DNA of 64,000 nucleotides from Paenirhizobium daejeonense (GCF_014280875.1 NZ_JACLAL010000004.1:463524-527523), one strand, 5' to 3'. Counted from the stretch's first letter, positions 1 through 8,775 are shown. Program-made: numbers and translations. Notes: generated from the sequence alone by a model not told the origin.

Positions 1-44
1 GCGGGAGGCCTTGGCAACGGATTCCCGTTACCCGGCCGTGCCGA

Positions 45-380
45 TCAGCCAATTTGCTGTGACATCTGATAGAGGCCTGCGCAGCGCGCGCCCGAGGCGC
101 AGAAGGCAAGGACCGGACCTTCCGTCTGCTTCAATAGATCCTTCAATTTGGTCGCCTGCTCCAGCGATACGGAACCGGGGACGACTGGCAGATAATAGGA
201 TTTGAGCCCGGCGGCCTTTGCAGCATCTTCGATCACGGAGAAATCCGGCTGCCCCCATCCCTCGCCATCAGGCCGCATGCAGATCACCATCGAGTAGCCT
301 GATGCGGCCAGTTGAGGGATGTCCGTCGGAGCGAGCTGACCGCTGACATGAAAACTCTTGGTAATGGGTCGGATCTGCAT
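45..380 (-). CDS. Blh-type phosphatase (DUF442, TIGR01244-like)
   Basis: A complete 111-aa protein of the beta-lactamase-hydrolase-like phosphatase family, which has a dual-specificity-phosphatase fold. The signature CASGARC near residue 93 gives the family's C-x4-R catalytic loop. In relatives such as Xylella and Agrobacterium Blh the domain is fused to a sulfur dioxygenase or sits in a bigR operon tied to sulfide detoxification and biofilm. Here only the phosphatase domain is present. ATG at 380 follows an AAGGAAAGAAAG purine run that can serve as ribosome binding site. An AT-rich palindrome lies about 70-90 bp upstream. No bigR gene is visible, but the window starts 44 bp beyond the stop codon. 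Family assignment is firm; the substrate is unknown. Confidence 0.85.
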   Translation of the reverse strand: MQIRPITKSFHVSGQLAPTDIPQLAASGYSMVICMRPDGEGWGQPDFSVIEDAAKAAGLKSYYLPVVPGSVSLEQATKLKDLLKQTEGPVLAFCASGARCAGLYQMSQQIG

Positions 381-447
381 TTCTTTCTTTCCTTCGTTTT
401 TCGATTGGCAGTGGGATGCGTTGATTGGCTCCCTCTCTCATCCATAT

Positions 448-469
448 ACATATGATAATCAATATATGT
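448..469. promoter_or_regulatory. AT-rich palindrome upstream of the blh-type gene
   Basis: ACATAT (448-453) and ATATGT (464-469) form an inverted repeat around TGATAATCA, itself a near-perfect palindrome. It lies 68-89 bp upstream of the blh-type start codon. ArsR/BigR-type repressors use AT-rich palindromes of this kind in blh promoters, so an operator is plausible. The repressor itself is not in the window. Confidence 0.35.
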
Positions 470-615
470 TTTCCAGCAGTGTCCTCCTGTCGCGGCACCA
501 TCTTTTTCGCGGCGCGTATTGTGGCGCCGCATCGTCCAACTATGGGCGCCTCCCTCCGTTGACGCGCGGATGCCGTATGCCTAGCTGGGCGTCACCAGTT
601 TCTTGAAGATGTCCC

Positions 616-969
616 GTGACAGCAAAGACCTTTCTCGCCTCCGTCGTCGTTGGGGTCATCGCGCTTTCGGCTATGTCAACGGCCGCCGGTGAAATCTGGG
701 CGATGACGACCCCAGAGGGAACCTGCCAGATCTCCTTCCTGCAGGAACCCGTCGCCGATGGCGTGCGCGCGCTGCTGCAGCATGCCGGTACCTGCCCCGA
801 AGCATTGAAGGCCGTATCCGGCTATTCGATGAGCAATGGTGATAACACCATCATGCTCTATTCCACACAGCCGAATCTCGACATGATCGGGCGGGCGGAC
901 AAGGATGAGCAGGGCCTGTATATCGGCATGGTCGGCGAAAGCGACCTTCGCATCAGCCAGGTCGATTAG
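616..969 (+). CDS. AprI/Inh-like putative metalloprotease inhibitor, secreted
   Basis: A 117-aa protein starting with GTG at 616. The N-terminus is a signal peptide: K4, a hydrophobic stretch (FLASVVVGVIALSAM) and cleavage near TAAG-E. The mature part reads GEIWAMTTPEGTCQISF and later AGTCPEAL, with two cysteines (in GTCQI and GTCPE) that could form one disulfide. That pattern resembles the small beta-barrel AprI/Inh inhibitors of serralysin-type proteases, which act in the periplasm. No protease gene lies nearby and the gene stands alone between two minus-strand genes. The secreted nature is clear; the inhibitor assignment is a family resemblance only. Confidence 0.6.
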   Translation: MTAKTFLASVVVGVIALSAMSTAAGEIWAMTTPEGTCQISFLQEPVADGVRALLQHAGTCPEALKAVSGYSMSNGDNTIMLYSTQPNLDMIGRADKDEQGLYIGMVGESDLRISQVD

Positions 970-1002
970 CCGAATCGGCAGGTCCGATGCACGTTTGGCC
1001 CG

Positions 1003-1392
1003 TCATGGCGCGGTGCATTCCGGGTCGGCATGCGCCAGAAGCCAGTTTTCCAGTGCGGCGACGACTGCAAGCCGCAGACTGGCGCCCTCCGATAGAGCGC
1101 GGGAAAGTGCATCGCGGTCTTCCTCGAATCCCAGTTGGGTCATAACCGCCTCCGCCGAAAGCGAGCGGGCGGTCATGATGGCCCGGATACGAACGACCGC
1201 CGATGGCAGAAGGTAACGTCCGCTGGCAATCGGTATCCTGGCGATCATGTCCGTCGCCGTGATGCCGTTGCCGTCGTTTCCGTCCTGCGAGGCCGCGAGC
1301 CATTTCAGGAATTCGTAGCGTTGCTGCGAGGATGCCTTTGCCCAGGAGTGTTGTAGCTTCTCGAGACGGTTGCGCTTGGGTTTCGGGGGCAT
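1003..1392 (-). CDS. Conserved hypothetical protein (129 aa)
   Basis: A soluble, probably helical protein of 129 aa with no signal peptide or membrane segment. It begins with a basic tail (MPPKPKRNRLEKLQHSW) followed by WAKASSQQRYEFLKWLAAS, a pattern seen in small rhizobial proteins of unknown role. It converges with the secreted protein at 616-969, 33 bp apart. ATG at 1392 is the only good start. Coding is supported by full-length frame integrity and amphipathic composition. I do not recognise a functional family. Confidence 0.6.
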   Translation of the reverse strand: MPPKPKRNRLEKLQHSWAKASSQQRYEFLKWLAASQDGNDGNGITATDMIARIPIASGRYLLPSAVVRIRAIMTARSLSAEAVMTQLGFEEDRDALSRALSEGASLRLAVVAALENWLLAHADPECTAP

Positions 1393-1734
1393 GCGATTTC
1401 CGCCTTTGATGTTTCGGCTCTCTGGAGCGTCTCAGGTGAAAGCGAGATCACCCCGAGTTCTATATCTCTTTGTTTTCATGCAATTGCGGACGCAGGATCG
1501 CGGTTCATTCATGCTGGGACTCCTCTAACGCAGGATGATCGAAAGGACGAGGGGAAATCGCCTTTCGCGGTTCAACGAGGCGCAGGGTGTGCGTACCCAT
1601 CAGTTAACAATGGTTAATTTTGCGAACATTTTTTTAACTTTCGTTAACCTCTATTAACCATGTTCGGACGGCGGAGTTTCCGCGATCTGGCTCATGACGT
1701 GCCCCTTTCGACCAAACGAATTCAACGGGCAGGC
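1393..1734. other. Intergenic region upstream of the large flagellin
   Basis: No gene is seen. The left part (1393-1600) is unremarkable. The right part contains the phased TTAA array at 1604-1660 and the leader of the flagellin gene. An ATG at 1660 is in frame with the flagellin but gives a 25-residue extension unlike any flagellin N-terminus, so it is not taken as the start. Confidence 0.6.
1604..1660. promoter_or_regulatory. Array of TTAA boxes at exact 10-bp spacing
   Basis: TTAA begins at 1604, 1614, 1634, 1644 and 1654; the missing position, 1624, reads GAAC and keeps the AAC core. Four of the boxes are TTAAC, and the last is TTAACCAT, the classic alphaproteobacterial CtrA half-site. 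One-turn spacing puts every box on the same DNA face, which suggests cooperative binding upstream of the isolated flagellin gene. Which regulator binds is inference. Confidence 0.5.
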
Positions 1735-3498
1735 ATGACCAGCATATTGACGAATATTTCCTCCATGTCCGCGTTGCAGAGCTTGCGGACAGTCTCTGGC
1801 GGATTGCACAGGGCGCAGAGCGAGGCTTCTTCCGGGCTGCGTGTGGCAACGGCCTCAGACAATGTTGCCTACTGGTCGATTTCCACCACGATGCGCTCCG
1901 ACAACAGGGCGATTTCCGCCGCCAACGACGCTCTCGGCCTCGGCTCGGCAAAGACCGACACCGCCTATGCCGGTATGGATGCTGTCATCGGCGTTCTCGG
2001 AGAATTCAAGGCAAAGCTCGTCACGGCCAGGGAGCCCGCCACCGACAATGCCAAGATCCAGCACGAATTGGAGCAACTCAAGAAGCAGGTCGTGGGCATT
2101 TCCCAATCGGCTAGCTTCAGCGGACAGAACTGGCTCACCACGGATCTCACCGACATCAAGGACGATGCCGACGTGAACACAAGGAAGAGCGTCGTCTCTT
2201 CCTTCGTCAGGCAGGACGACGGCAAGGTCTCAGTCAATATGATCGATGTCCCGATGGCGCAGACATCGCTGTTTAACACCGCCGGTGGCGGACTTCTTCA
2301 GAAGGAAATCGCCGATACAGTCACTCTTCCTGTCACTGGCACGCTTGATCTGGGCGGTCTGGTCAGCGGTGCACCCTCCACGCATGCCCATAAGGGCCAC
2401 ACGTATTTTGAGTTCGTCGCTGGCAGCGCCTTGTCCTTAGCCGATAGCATCACCTTCGATGTGACGGTCGATTCGAGCACATATAGCGGCGGTCAGCTTT
2501 ATACCGGCATCTCTATCGATCAGGCATTGGTGAATACGGTCCTGGGCAGGGCGGATGGATCGATCACCTCGGCAGACGAATTAGCACGGGTCATAGACGC
2601 TGCTCTCGATCTCGCGGGCGTTCCCGCCGGTTCCGGTGCTGGCGGCTACGATACCAATTTCGGCGTGGTATCCATGAACATGGTAGATATCGGCTCCGAT
2701 GAAACGCTGTCGGGTCATCCCGGCTCGAGCGTAGTCATCAGCAATCTGGTTTCCACCTTGGCTGGCAATTTCGCCTACGGCATGGATCCCAGCAACATCT
2801 ACCAGCATATGAATCTTTACGCTTCGGCCGGCATGGCCTTCACGGAAGGGTTTCAGATTGATACCACGGGCAGCATGTCGCTCGATGTGACCTTTGCGGG
2901 GCAATCAGCGCAGAGCTTCACCATCACGAAGGCGGATGTCGATGCAGCACTCGGCACGACCGACGGCATCGTAGATACGCCCTCCGATATGGCCGCACTG
3001 ATGAATTATGCGCTCGCGACTTCGGGCCTCACGTTCATGGCGGGGGCGAACAGCCTGTACATTGGCGTCAATGCGGCCATCCATCCGGAGCAGGGCGGCA
3101 AATCGGACTTCGTGGTTTCCAACGCGACGAGCACCGGCGTGACGGCTGTCGCGGCGGAAGTCTCCCTGCCGATCAGCGTCAATTTCGATTTTCTCGATAT
3201 CGACGTTACGGGCGGGGCAGACGTCGATCATTACATCGGTGGTCTGGAGATCATGATCGGCAAGGTCGTGAACGGTGCGGCCAGCCTCGGCTCACTCCAG
3301 CAGCGGATCGGCATGCAGTCAGATTTCGCCGGCAAGCTCATGGACAGCATCGAAAGCGGTGTGGGTCGTCTCATCGACGCCGATATGGAAGAGGCATCGA
3401 GCCGTCTGAAAGCACTCCAGACCCAGGAGCAACTCGCCCTCCAGAGCCTCCAAATTGCCAATGCGGGATCCGAGAATATCCTCGGTCTGTTCAACTGA
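1735..3498 (+). CDS. Large flagellin with extended central domain (587 aa)
   Basis: The ends are canonical flagellin: MTSILTNISSMSALQSLR plus SGLRV and DNVAYWSI at the N-terminus, and DADMEEASSRLKALQTQEQLALQSL plus NILGLFN at the C-terminus. They match the tandem flagellins at 54731 and 55927. Between residues about 145 and 520 lies an insert of some 300 residues absent from the 292-aa flagellins. It holds two related modules (about residues 235-299 and 379-434), each with a beta strand rich in S/T/D-V-T and then an LGxxDGxI..(S/T)xxxxA helix, like the flagellin/FliD IN motif. ATG 1735 is chosen because it restores the conserved MTSIL start; the Shine-Dalgarno (GGGCAGG) is weak. The gene is 50 kb from the main flagellin cluster. 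It is likely a minor or alternative filament subunit. Confidence 0.9.
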   Translation: MTSILTNISSMSALQSLRTVSGGLHRAQSEASSGLRVATASDNVAYWSISTTMRSDNRAISAANDALGLGSAKTDTAYAGMDAVIGVLGEFKAKLVTAREPATDNAKIQHELEQLKKQVVGISQSASFSGQNWLTTDLTDIKDDADVNTRKSVVSSFVRQDDGKVSVNMIDVPMAQTSLFNTAGGGLLQKEIADTVTLPVTGTLDLGGLVSGAPSTHAHKGHTYFEFVAGSALSLADSITFDVTVDSSTYSGGQLYTGISIDQALVNTVLGRADGSITSADELARVIDAALDLAGVPAGSGAGGYDTNFGVVSMNMVDIGSDETLSGHPGSSVVISNLVSTLAGNFAYGMDPSNIYQHMNLYASAGMAFTEGFQIDTTGSMSLDVTFAGQSAQSFTITKADVDAALGTTDGIVDTPSDMAALMNYALATSGLTFMAGANSLYIGVNAAIHPEQGGKSDFVVSNATSTGVTAVAAEVSLPISVNFDFLDIDVTGGADVDHYIGGLEIMIGKVVNGAASLGSLQQRIGMQSDFAGKLMDSIESGVGRLIDADMEEASSRLKALQTQEQLALQSLQIANAGSENILGLFN

Positions 3499-3641
3499 AG
3501 CTGATCGATGCCGCGATATCCTGATTTCGGCTATGCCGGGATCGGGACCGCCGCAGTTTATCACGGCCGCATCTACGGTTCACCCAAAGCATATGGAAGC
3601 AACACTTGCTTTTAAAATATCTAATTATTTCAATGACAAAA

Positions 3642-3716
3642 TGGTGCTGCTAGAGAGATTTGAACTCTCGGCCTCTCCCTTACCAAGGGAGTGCTCTACC
3701 CCTGAGCTATAGCAGC
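3642..3716 (-). tRNA. tRNA-Thr (GGT anticodon)
   Basis: Read on the minus strand, a 75-nt cloverleaf can be folded. The 7-bp acceptor is GCTGCTA/TAGCAGC. The anticodon stem CTCCC/GGGAG encloses loop TTGGTAA with anticodon GGT, and the T-arm contains GTTCAAAT. The 3' CCA is encoded (TGG at 3642-3644 on the plus strand). Confidence 0.95.
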
Positions 3717-3867
3717 ATCTTTGCGCGGCGTGTGTTGCCGTTGCGAGCGAGCCGCCTATTGCCACAGCTTCACGGGGAGCGCAACAGTAAAACGAATTTT
3801 ACGGGAAGAAATCCGTCGTCATTGCACCAGTCTTTCGCAATCGGCTGTTTTCGTTTATCACGCCGGC

Positions 3868-4128
3868 ATGACAGAAAATCGGCAAAACCCCGGGATTGCG
3901 GGGCCGGCGGCGGAAGCGGGCGGCGAAGACAGCATTTCATCTCGCCCGCCTGTGGATAAACGCAAGGCAGCAGCTGAATTGGCGGCTGAGCGGCGCAAGG
4001 CGCGCGCGGCTGAAAAGCTGCGCGAGAATCTCCTGCGACGAAAACAGCAGTCCCGCGCCCGCCGCGCCGGTCAGGCCGACGAGACAGATGGCTTGCCCGC
4101 CGCAAATTCGTCTCAACCCGATGATTAA
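3868..4128 (+). CDS. Small charged protein upstream of murA (86 aa)
   Basis: An 86-aa very basic, Ala/Arg-rich protein. Residues about 30-75 (DKRKAAAELAAERRKARAAEKLRENLLRRKQQSRARR) should form one long charged helix, and there is no signal or membrane segment. Short proteins of this type commonly sit just before murA in Rhizobiaceae. The start at 3868 is preferred over in-frame upstream codons because those would overlap the tRNA-Thr promoter side and give a non-conserved leader. There is no recognisable function. It ends 120 bp before murA. Confidence 0.6.
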   Translation: MTENRQNPGIAGPAAEAGGEDSISSRPPVDKRKAAAELAAERRKARAAEKLRENLLRRKQQSRARRAGQADETDGLPAANSSQPDD

Positions 4129-4248
4129 TCACTGCTGAAGGGCCGAATTGAATACGGCTTGTTTTTCGTCTAAACACCCTCGCGTCCGCGGGGGCGAGAT
4201 CAGCACAATAAATGAAAGGCGGGCGCCAGTCCCGTTCAGAAGGCTTAC

Positions 4249-5541
4249 ATGGATCGTATTCGGATTGTCGGCGGCAACGAGCTCAAGGGTATTATCCCGA
4301 TCTCCGGCGCCAAGAACGCGGCGCTGCCTCTGATGATCGCTTCGCTGCTGACCAGCGATACGCTGACGCTTGAAAATGTACCGCACCTCGCCGATGTCGA
4401 GCTGTTGCTGCGAATTCTCGGCAACCACGGCGTCGATGTTTCCGTCAATGGTCGCCGCGAGCATCAGGACGGCTCTTACTCTCGTACCATCCATTTCACC
4501 TGCCGCACCGTTGCCGATACGACCGCTCCCTACGAACTGGTTTCCAAGATGCGTGCAAGCTTCTGGGTCATCGGTCCGCTTCTCGCGCGTGAGGGCAAGG
4601 CACGAGTTTCCCTGCCGGGTGGTTGCGCGATTGGCACGCGTCCGGTTGACCTGTTCATCGAGGGCCTGCAGGCGCTCGGCGCCGAGATGGAAATCGATGG
4701 TGGCTATATCAATGCGACTGCGCCTAAGGGCGGCCTGATCGGCGCGACCTATAATTTCCCCAAGGTTTCCGTCGGCGCGACCCATGTGATGATGATGGCG
4801 GCCTCTCTCGCCCGCGGAACGACGGTGATCGGCAACGCGGCTCGCGAACCGGAAGTCGTCGACCTTGCCAATTGCCTGAATGCCATGGGCGCGAAGATTT
4901 CCGGCGCTGGTACCTCGACGATTACAATTGAAGGTGTGTCGAGCCTTTCCGGTGCGCGCCACCGGGTTCTGCCTGACCGTATCGAAACCGGTACCTATGC
5001 AATGGCCGTCGCTATGACCGGTGGCGACGTTGTTTTGCAGGGAACGGATGCTTCGCTGCTCGATACCGCGCTCGAAGCGATCCGTCGTGCAGGCGCGGAA
5101 GTGACCGAAACCGATGGCGGCATCCGCGTCGTTGGCTATGGTTCGGAAATCCGCCCGGTCGATATCGTCACCGAGCCTTTCCCCGGTTTCCCGACCGACC
5201 TCCAGGCCCAGTTCATGGGCCTGATGACCCGTGCGAACGGCGTTTCCCACGTCACCGAGACGATTTTCGAGAACCGCTTCATGCATGTGCAGGAGCTTGC
5301 CCGACTCGGCGCCAGGATTACGCTTTCCGGTCAGACCGCCCGTATCGAGGGCACTAGCCGCCTGCGTGGTGCGCCGGTCATGGCAACCGACCTGCGCGCA
5401 TCGGTTTCGCTGGTGATCGCGGGGCTTGCGGCAGAGGGGGAGACCATGGTGTCGCGTGTCTATCATCTAGACCGCGGTTTCGAGCGTCTCGAAGAGAAGC
5501 TTACCCGTTGCGGAGCCATCGTCGAACGCATCAGCGACTGA
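4249..5541 (+). CDS. murA: UDP-N-acetylglucosamine 1-carboxyvinyltransferase MurA
   Basis: MurA transfers enolpyruvate from PEP to UDP-GlcNAc, the first committed step of peptidoglycan synthesis, in the cytoplasm. The 430-aa length is typical. The N-terminus has GGNELKG and SGAKNAALP (K22-N23 bind substrate). The PEP-binding loop reads [13 protein letters not shown] with the catalytic cysteine at residue 126. Later conserved segments are [10 protein letters not shown] and [19 protein letters not shown]. Nothing is missing. It leads the run murA-DUF2948-hisD-UPF0262-phosphatase-infA-maf-yacG, all on the plus strand. Confidence 0.98.
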   Translation: MDRIRIVGGNELKGIIPISGAKNAALPLMIASLLTSDTLTLENVPHLADVELLLRILGNHGVDVSVNGRREHQDGSYSRTIHFTCRTVADTTAPYELVSKMRASFWVIGPLLAREGKARVSLPGGCAIGTRPVDLFIEGLQALGAEMEIDGGYINATAPKGGLIGATYNFPKVSVGATHVMMMAASLARGTTVIGNAAREPEVVDLANCLNAMGAKISGAGTSTITIEGVSSLSGARHRVLPDRIETGTYAMAVAMTGGDVVLQGTDASLLDTALEAIRRAGAEVTETDGGIRVVGYGSEIRPVDIVTEPFPGFPTDLQAQFMGLMTRANGVSHVTETIFENRFMHVQELARLGARITLSGQTARIEGTSRLRGAPVMATDLRASVSLVIAGLAAEGETMVSRVYHLDRGFERLEEKLTRCGAIVERISD

Positions 5542-5652
5542 CAGACTGCTAATCTCCGTTCCTCGATGCCGTTGCGTCTTGCATTGCGGCAACCTATGTC
5601 GAAAAGATGATGTGACGCTTCGCCTTCGGGCGGCCATTCGGGTAACGGTGAA

Positions 5653-6090
5653 ATGACAAGTCTGAAGCTGCTCGCTCTTGATAACGACGACCTCTCGGTC
5701 ATCTCCGCTCACATGCAGGATGCGGTCTTCCGCATATCCGACATGTCCTTCCAGCCGCGTCCCGGTCTCTTCTCACTGGCGGCCAACCGCTTCGTCTGGG
5801 AAGATTCCGCCGGTCGCCGCAAGGCTTATGAACGCCGCAGGGCTCTTTTGAGCTTCAAGCGCGTCTCTGCCGTGCGGTCGATAGGCTTTGACCGCGCCAA
5901 TGGCGACAATGTGCTTTCGCTGCTGGCAGTCCGTTTCAGGGCGGAGGGCGAGGGGCCGGAAGGTGTGGTGGAACTGGTGCTCTCCGGTGGCGGCATGATC
6001 GCCCTCGATGTGGAATGTATCGAAGCACAGCTTGCGGATACCGGCGGGGCATGGGAAACCAGCCTGAAGCCCGATCATCCGGGTGAGTGA
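5653..6090 (+). CDS. DUF2948 family protein (145 aa)
   Basis: A 145-aa soluble protein beginning MTSLKLLALDNDDLSVISAHMQDAV, followed by FSLAANRFVWED and a beta-rich C-terminal half ending near DVECIEAQLADTGGAW. This matches DUF2948, an alphaproteobacterial family of unknown function regularly placed between murA and hisD. It starts 111 bp after murA and ends 48 bp before hisD, so it is probably cotranscribed with hisD. There is no signal peptide or membrane segment. Confidence 0.85.
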   Translation: MTSLKLLALDNDDLSVISAHMQDAVFRISDMSFQPRPGLFSLAANRFVWEDSAGRRKAYERRRALLSFKRVSAVRSIGFDRANGDNVLSLLAVRFRAEGEGPEGVVELVLSGGGMIALDVECIEAQLADTGGAWETSLKPDHPGE

Positions 6091-6138
6091 ACGGCAGGCG
6101 ACGAAAAACCGCCCGCCGAAAAGAGGGACTGAAGAGAA

Positions 6139-7437
6139 GTGGCGATCTGGCTGGATCAGGCATCCGAGGGATTCGAGGAGAGGTTTTCCGCCTTTCTGAC
6201 GACCAAGCGCGAAGTATCGGATGACGTCAACGACGTGGTTCGCGCGATCATCGATGATGTAAGGGCGCGCGGCGATGCGGCACTTGCCGATTATTCCAGG
6301 CGGTTCGACGGTATCGACTTCGCTGAAGTGCCCATGCGGGTGAGCGACGCTGAAATCGACGCGGCAATGGCCGAAGTCGATGAGGAAGTCATGGCGGCGC
6401 TGGAACTGGCCGCAGCGCGCATCGAAAAGCATCATGCCCGCCAGATGCCGAAGGACGATATCTACGAGGATGCGATCGGCGTCGGGCTTGGCTCTCGCTG
6501 GACGGCGATCGATGCCGTCGGTCTCTATGTTCCCGGTGGTACGGCAAGCTATCCAAGCTCGGTGCTGATGAATGCCGTTCCCGCAAGGGTCGCCGGTGTT
6601 CCGCGCATTGTCATGGTGGTTCCGGCTTCGGGCGGCGCGATCAATCCCACGGTGCTGGCCGCCGCGCGCATTGCAGGCGTCCGTGAGATCTATCGTATCG
6701 GCGGCGCACAGGCTGTTGCCGCACTCGCCTATGGAACCCAGTCCATTGCGCCGGTTGCAAAGATCGTCGGCCCGGGAAATGCCTATGTCGCCGCCGCCAA
6801 GCGGCAGGTCTTCGGCACTGTCGGCATCGACATGATCGCGGGACCGTCGGAAGTGCTGGTGATCGCAGACGCTAACAACGATCCGGACTGGCTGGCCGCC
6901 GACCTTCTCGCCCAGGCCGAACACGATCCTGGTGCCCAGTCCATTCTCATCACCAACGACGCAGCGCTCGGCAAGGCCGTCGAGACCGCCGTCGAGCGCC
7001 AGCTCAAGTCGCTCAGCCGTTCGGAAACGGCCGCAGCAAGCTGGCGTGATTTCGGTGCGGTCATTCTCGTTCCGTCGCTCGAAGCCGCGATCCCGCTCGC
7101 AAACCGCATTGCTGCGGAGCATTTGGAGCTTGCGGTCGATGATCCGGATGCGTTGATGGCCGATGTTCGTAACGCCGGCGCCATCTTTGTCGGCCGGCAC
7201 ACGCCCGAGGTCATCGGCGATTATGTCGGCGGCTCGAATCACGTGCTGCCGACGGCCCGTTCCGCACGGTTTTCGTCGGGGCTTGGCGTGCTTGACTTCG
7301 TCAAGCGCACCTCGATCCTGCGGCTCGGGCCGGACCAGCTGCGCCTGCTGGCGCCAGCGGCGATCGCTCTTGCCAGAAGTGAAGGCCTCGACGCCCATGC
7401 CCGATCGGTGGCCATCCGGCTCAATCTCGAAGGTTGA
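6139..7437 (+). CDS. hisD: Histidinol dehydrogenase HisD
   Basis: HisD performs the last two steps of histidine synthesis, oxidising L-histidinol to L-histidine with two NAD and a Zn ion. The 432-aa product has the family blocks GLYVPGGTASYPSSVLMN, VGPGNAYVAAAKR, AGPSEVLVIAD and LLAQAEHDP (Zn ligands Gln/His). The catalytic Glu-His pair is in IAAEHLEL, and SNHVLPT lies near the end. GTG at 6139 follows a GAAGAGAA purine run. The neighbouring UPF0262 gene starts immediately at its stop codon, indicating translational coupling. Confidence 0.98.
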   Translation: MAIWLDQASEGFEERFSAFLTTKREVSDDVNDVVRAIIDDVRARGDAALADYSRRFDGIDFAEVPMRVSDAEIDAAMAEVDEEVMAALELAAARIEKHHARQMPKDDIYEDAIGVGLGSRWTAIDAVGLYVPGGTASYPSSVLMNAVPARVAGVPRIVMVVPASGGAINPTVLAAARIAGVREIYRIGGAQAVAALAYGTQSIAPVAKIVGPGNAYVAAAKRQVFGTVGIDMIAGPSEVLVIADANNDPDWLAADLLAQAEHDPGAQSILITNDAALGKAVETAVERQLKSLSRSETAAASWRDFGAVILVPSLEAAIPLANRIAAEHLELAVDDPDALMADVRNAGAIFVGRHTPEVIGDYVGGSNHVLPTARSARFSSGLGVLDFVKRTSILRLGPDQLRLLAPAAIALARSEGLDAHARSVAIRLNLEG

Positions 7438-7440
7438 GTG

Positions 7441-7914
7441 ATGGCCAAGGGCGACTTCCGGCTTTGCGATGTTGTGCTGGACGAGACGATCGGCCGCTCC
7501 ACGCCGGATGTCGAGCATGAGCGGGCCGTCGCCATCTTCGATCTGATCGAGGAGAACTCCTTCGAACCGGTCGGTCATGCCGGCGGCCCCTACAAGCTCT
7601 ATCTCTCGCTGGTCGACAGCAAGCTGGTTTTCTCGATCAGGACCGAGGCAGGCGAGGATGTCGCCACCCATATCTTGTCGCTGACGCCCTTCAGGCGGAT
7701 CATCAAGGACTACTTCATGATCTGCGAAAGTTATTATGAGGCGATCCGTTCCTCGACGCCGAGCCAGATCGAGGCGATCGACATGGGGCGCCGGGGCATT
7801 CACAACGAGGGGTCCCAGACGCTGCTGGACCGACTCTCCGGCAAGATTAAGCTGGATTTCGATACGGCCCGGCGGCTTTTTACGCTCGTCTGCGTTCTCT
7901 ATTGGCGCGGGTAG
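7441..7914 (+). CDS. UPF0262 family protein (157 aa)
   Basis: A 157-aa protein ([35 protein letters not shown]...) matching UPF0262, a family restricted to alphaproteobacteria and encoded right after hisD. Conserved pieces include [25 protein letters not shown] and the final [12 protein letters not shown]. Its start (GTG 7438 or ATG 7441) abuts the hisD stop. No catalytic motif is apparent and the role is unknown. The next gene begins within or just after its last codons. Confidence 0.9.
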   Translation: MAKGDFRLCDVVLDETIGRSTPDVEHERAVAIFDLIEENSFEPVGHAGGPYKLYLSLVDSKLVFSIRTEAGEDVATHILSLTPFRRIIKDYFMICESYYEAIRSSTPSQIEAIDMGRRGIHNEGSQTLLDRLSGKIKLDFDTARRLFTLVCVLYWRG

Positions 7915-7919
7915 AGGGG

Positions 7920-8399
7920 ATGACGGGCGAGGAGGCTCCCGATCAGAAGGTCAGGATGCCCGGAGCCATTCTGTTCATCTGCGGCATGAATGTCATCCGC
8001 TCGCCCATGGCAGAGGTGATCGCTCGCGAGATGCTGCCGCGCGGCACCTATGTGGCATCGGCTGGTGTTCGCGCCGGCGAGCGCGATCCGTTCGTCGATG
8101 TCGTTCTTGAGGAAATCGGTCTTTCGCTCGGCCGGCGTCGGCCGCAGACTCTGGAAGAACTGGCAGACGATTTCTTCGATCTGGTGGTGACGCTTGCCCC
8201 GGAAGCGCATCACGCGGCACTTGAGCTGACCCGTTCCTCGGCCGTCGAGGTGGTATACTGGCCTATGCCGGACCCGACGGTCGCGACCGGCACGCGTGAG
8301 CAGATTCTCGGCGCCTATCGCGAGGTACGCGACCGTCTGCGCCGGCTGATTGCCGAACGCCTTTTGCCCTCCGCCGGAGGTGATACAGGCCCTGCCTGA
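7920..8399 (+). CDS. Low-molecular-weight protein-tyrosine-phosphatase family protein
   Basis: About 159 aa. The P-loop reads ILFICGMNVIRSPMAE, the LMW-PTP C-x5-R-S signature (C21 to R27 from this start). The C-terminal YWPMPDPT supplies the general-acid Asp of the DPY-type loop. Members dephosphorylate phosphotyrosine or arsenate-type substrates, and the substrate here is unknown. Start choice is uncertain: ATG 7920 lies 2 nt after GAGGGG, TTG 7902 overlaps the upstream gene, and ATG 7956 is also possible. It continues the hisD operon. Confidence 0.85.
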   Translation: MTGEEAPDQKVRMPGAILFICGMNVIRSPMAEVIAREMLPRGTYVASAGVRAGERDPFVDVVLEEIGLSLGRRRPQTLEELADDFFDLVVTLAPEAHHAALELTRSSAVEVVYWPMPDPTVATGTREQILGAYREVRDRLRRLIAERLLPSAGGDTGPA

Positions 8400-8519
8400 A
8401 ACAAATTGGAAAAGCGCACGCTACAAGGTTCACAAAACCTTGGTGATTGTGTAGTTTCCGCCCACATTTTCGGAGGCCCGCCGTGGCCCCGGCCAACATC
8501 CAAGAAAGATAACCGCTCT

Positions 8520-8738
8520 ATGGCAAAAGAAGAAGTCCTCGAATTTCCCGGCGTCGTCACCGAATTGCTGCCCAATGCGACGTTCCGGGTGAAGCTGGAG
8601 AACGAGCACGAGATCATCGCCCATACGGCCGGCCGCATGCGCAAGAACCGTATCCGTGTTCTCGCCGGCGACAAGGTTCTGGTGGAGATGACGCCCTACG
8701 ACCTGACCAAGGGTCGTATTACCTACCGCTTCAAGTAA
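8520..8738 (+). CDS. infA: Translation initiation factor IF-1
   Basis: A 72-aa protein of standard IF-1 length, a single S1/OB-fold domain: [20 protein letters not shown], then [14 protein letters not shown] and [16 protein letters not shown]. It occupies the ribosomal A site during initiation. The gap of 120 bp upstream contains a small inverted repeat (AAGGTT/AACCTT near 8425-8441), perhaps part of its own promoter or leader. maf and yacG follow closely. Confidence 0.98.
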   Translation: MAKEEVLEFPGVVTELLPNATFRVKLENEHEIIAHTAGRMRKNRIRVLAGDKVLVEMTPYDLTKGRITYRFK

Positions 8739-8775
8739 AGCGCTCTCCCGACGAACGAATGCCGCGAGAGGTCGC

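Noticed and set aside
1660..1734. 25-codon N-terminal extension of the large flagellin
   Set aside because: The extension is basic and unlike flagellin N-termini, overlaps the TTAA array, and the conserved MTSIL start lies at 1735.
5773..7803. 676-codon open frame antisense to hisD and its neighbours
   Set aside because: It is antisense to well-conserved genes, has His/Arg/Asp-rich composition typical of complementary frames in GC-rich DNA, and shows no domain.
7902..8399. LMW phosphatase as a polysaccharide Wzb-type partner
   Set aside because: It belongs to the conserved hisD-infA block, lies outside the EPS locus, and there is no Wzc kinase for it to act on.
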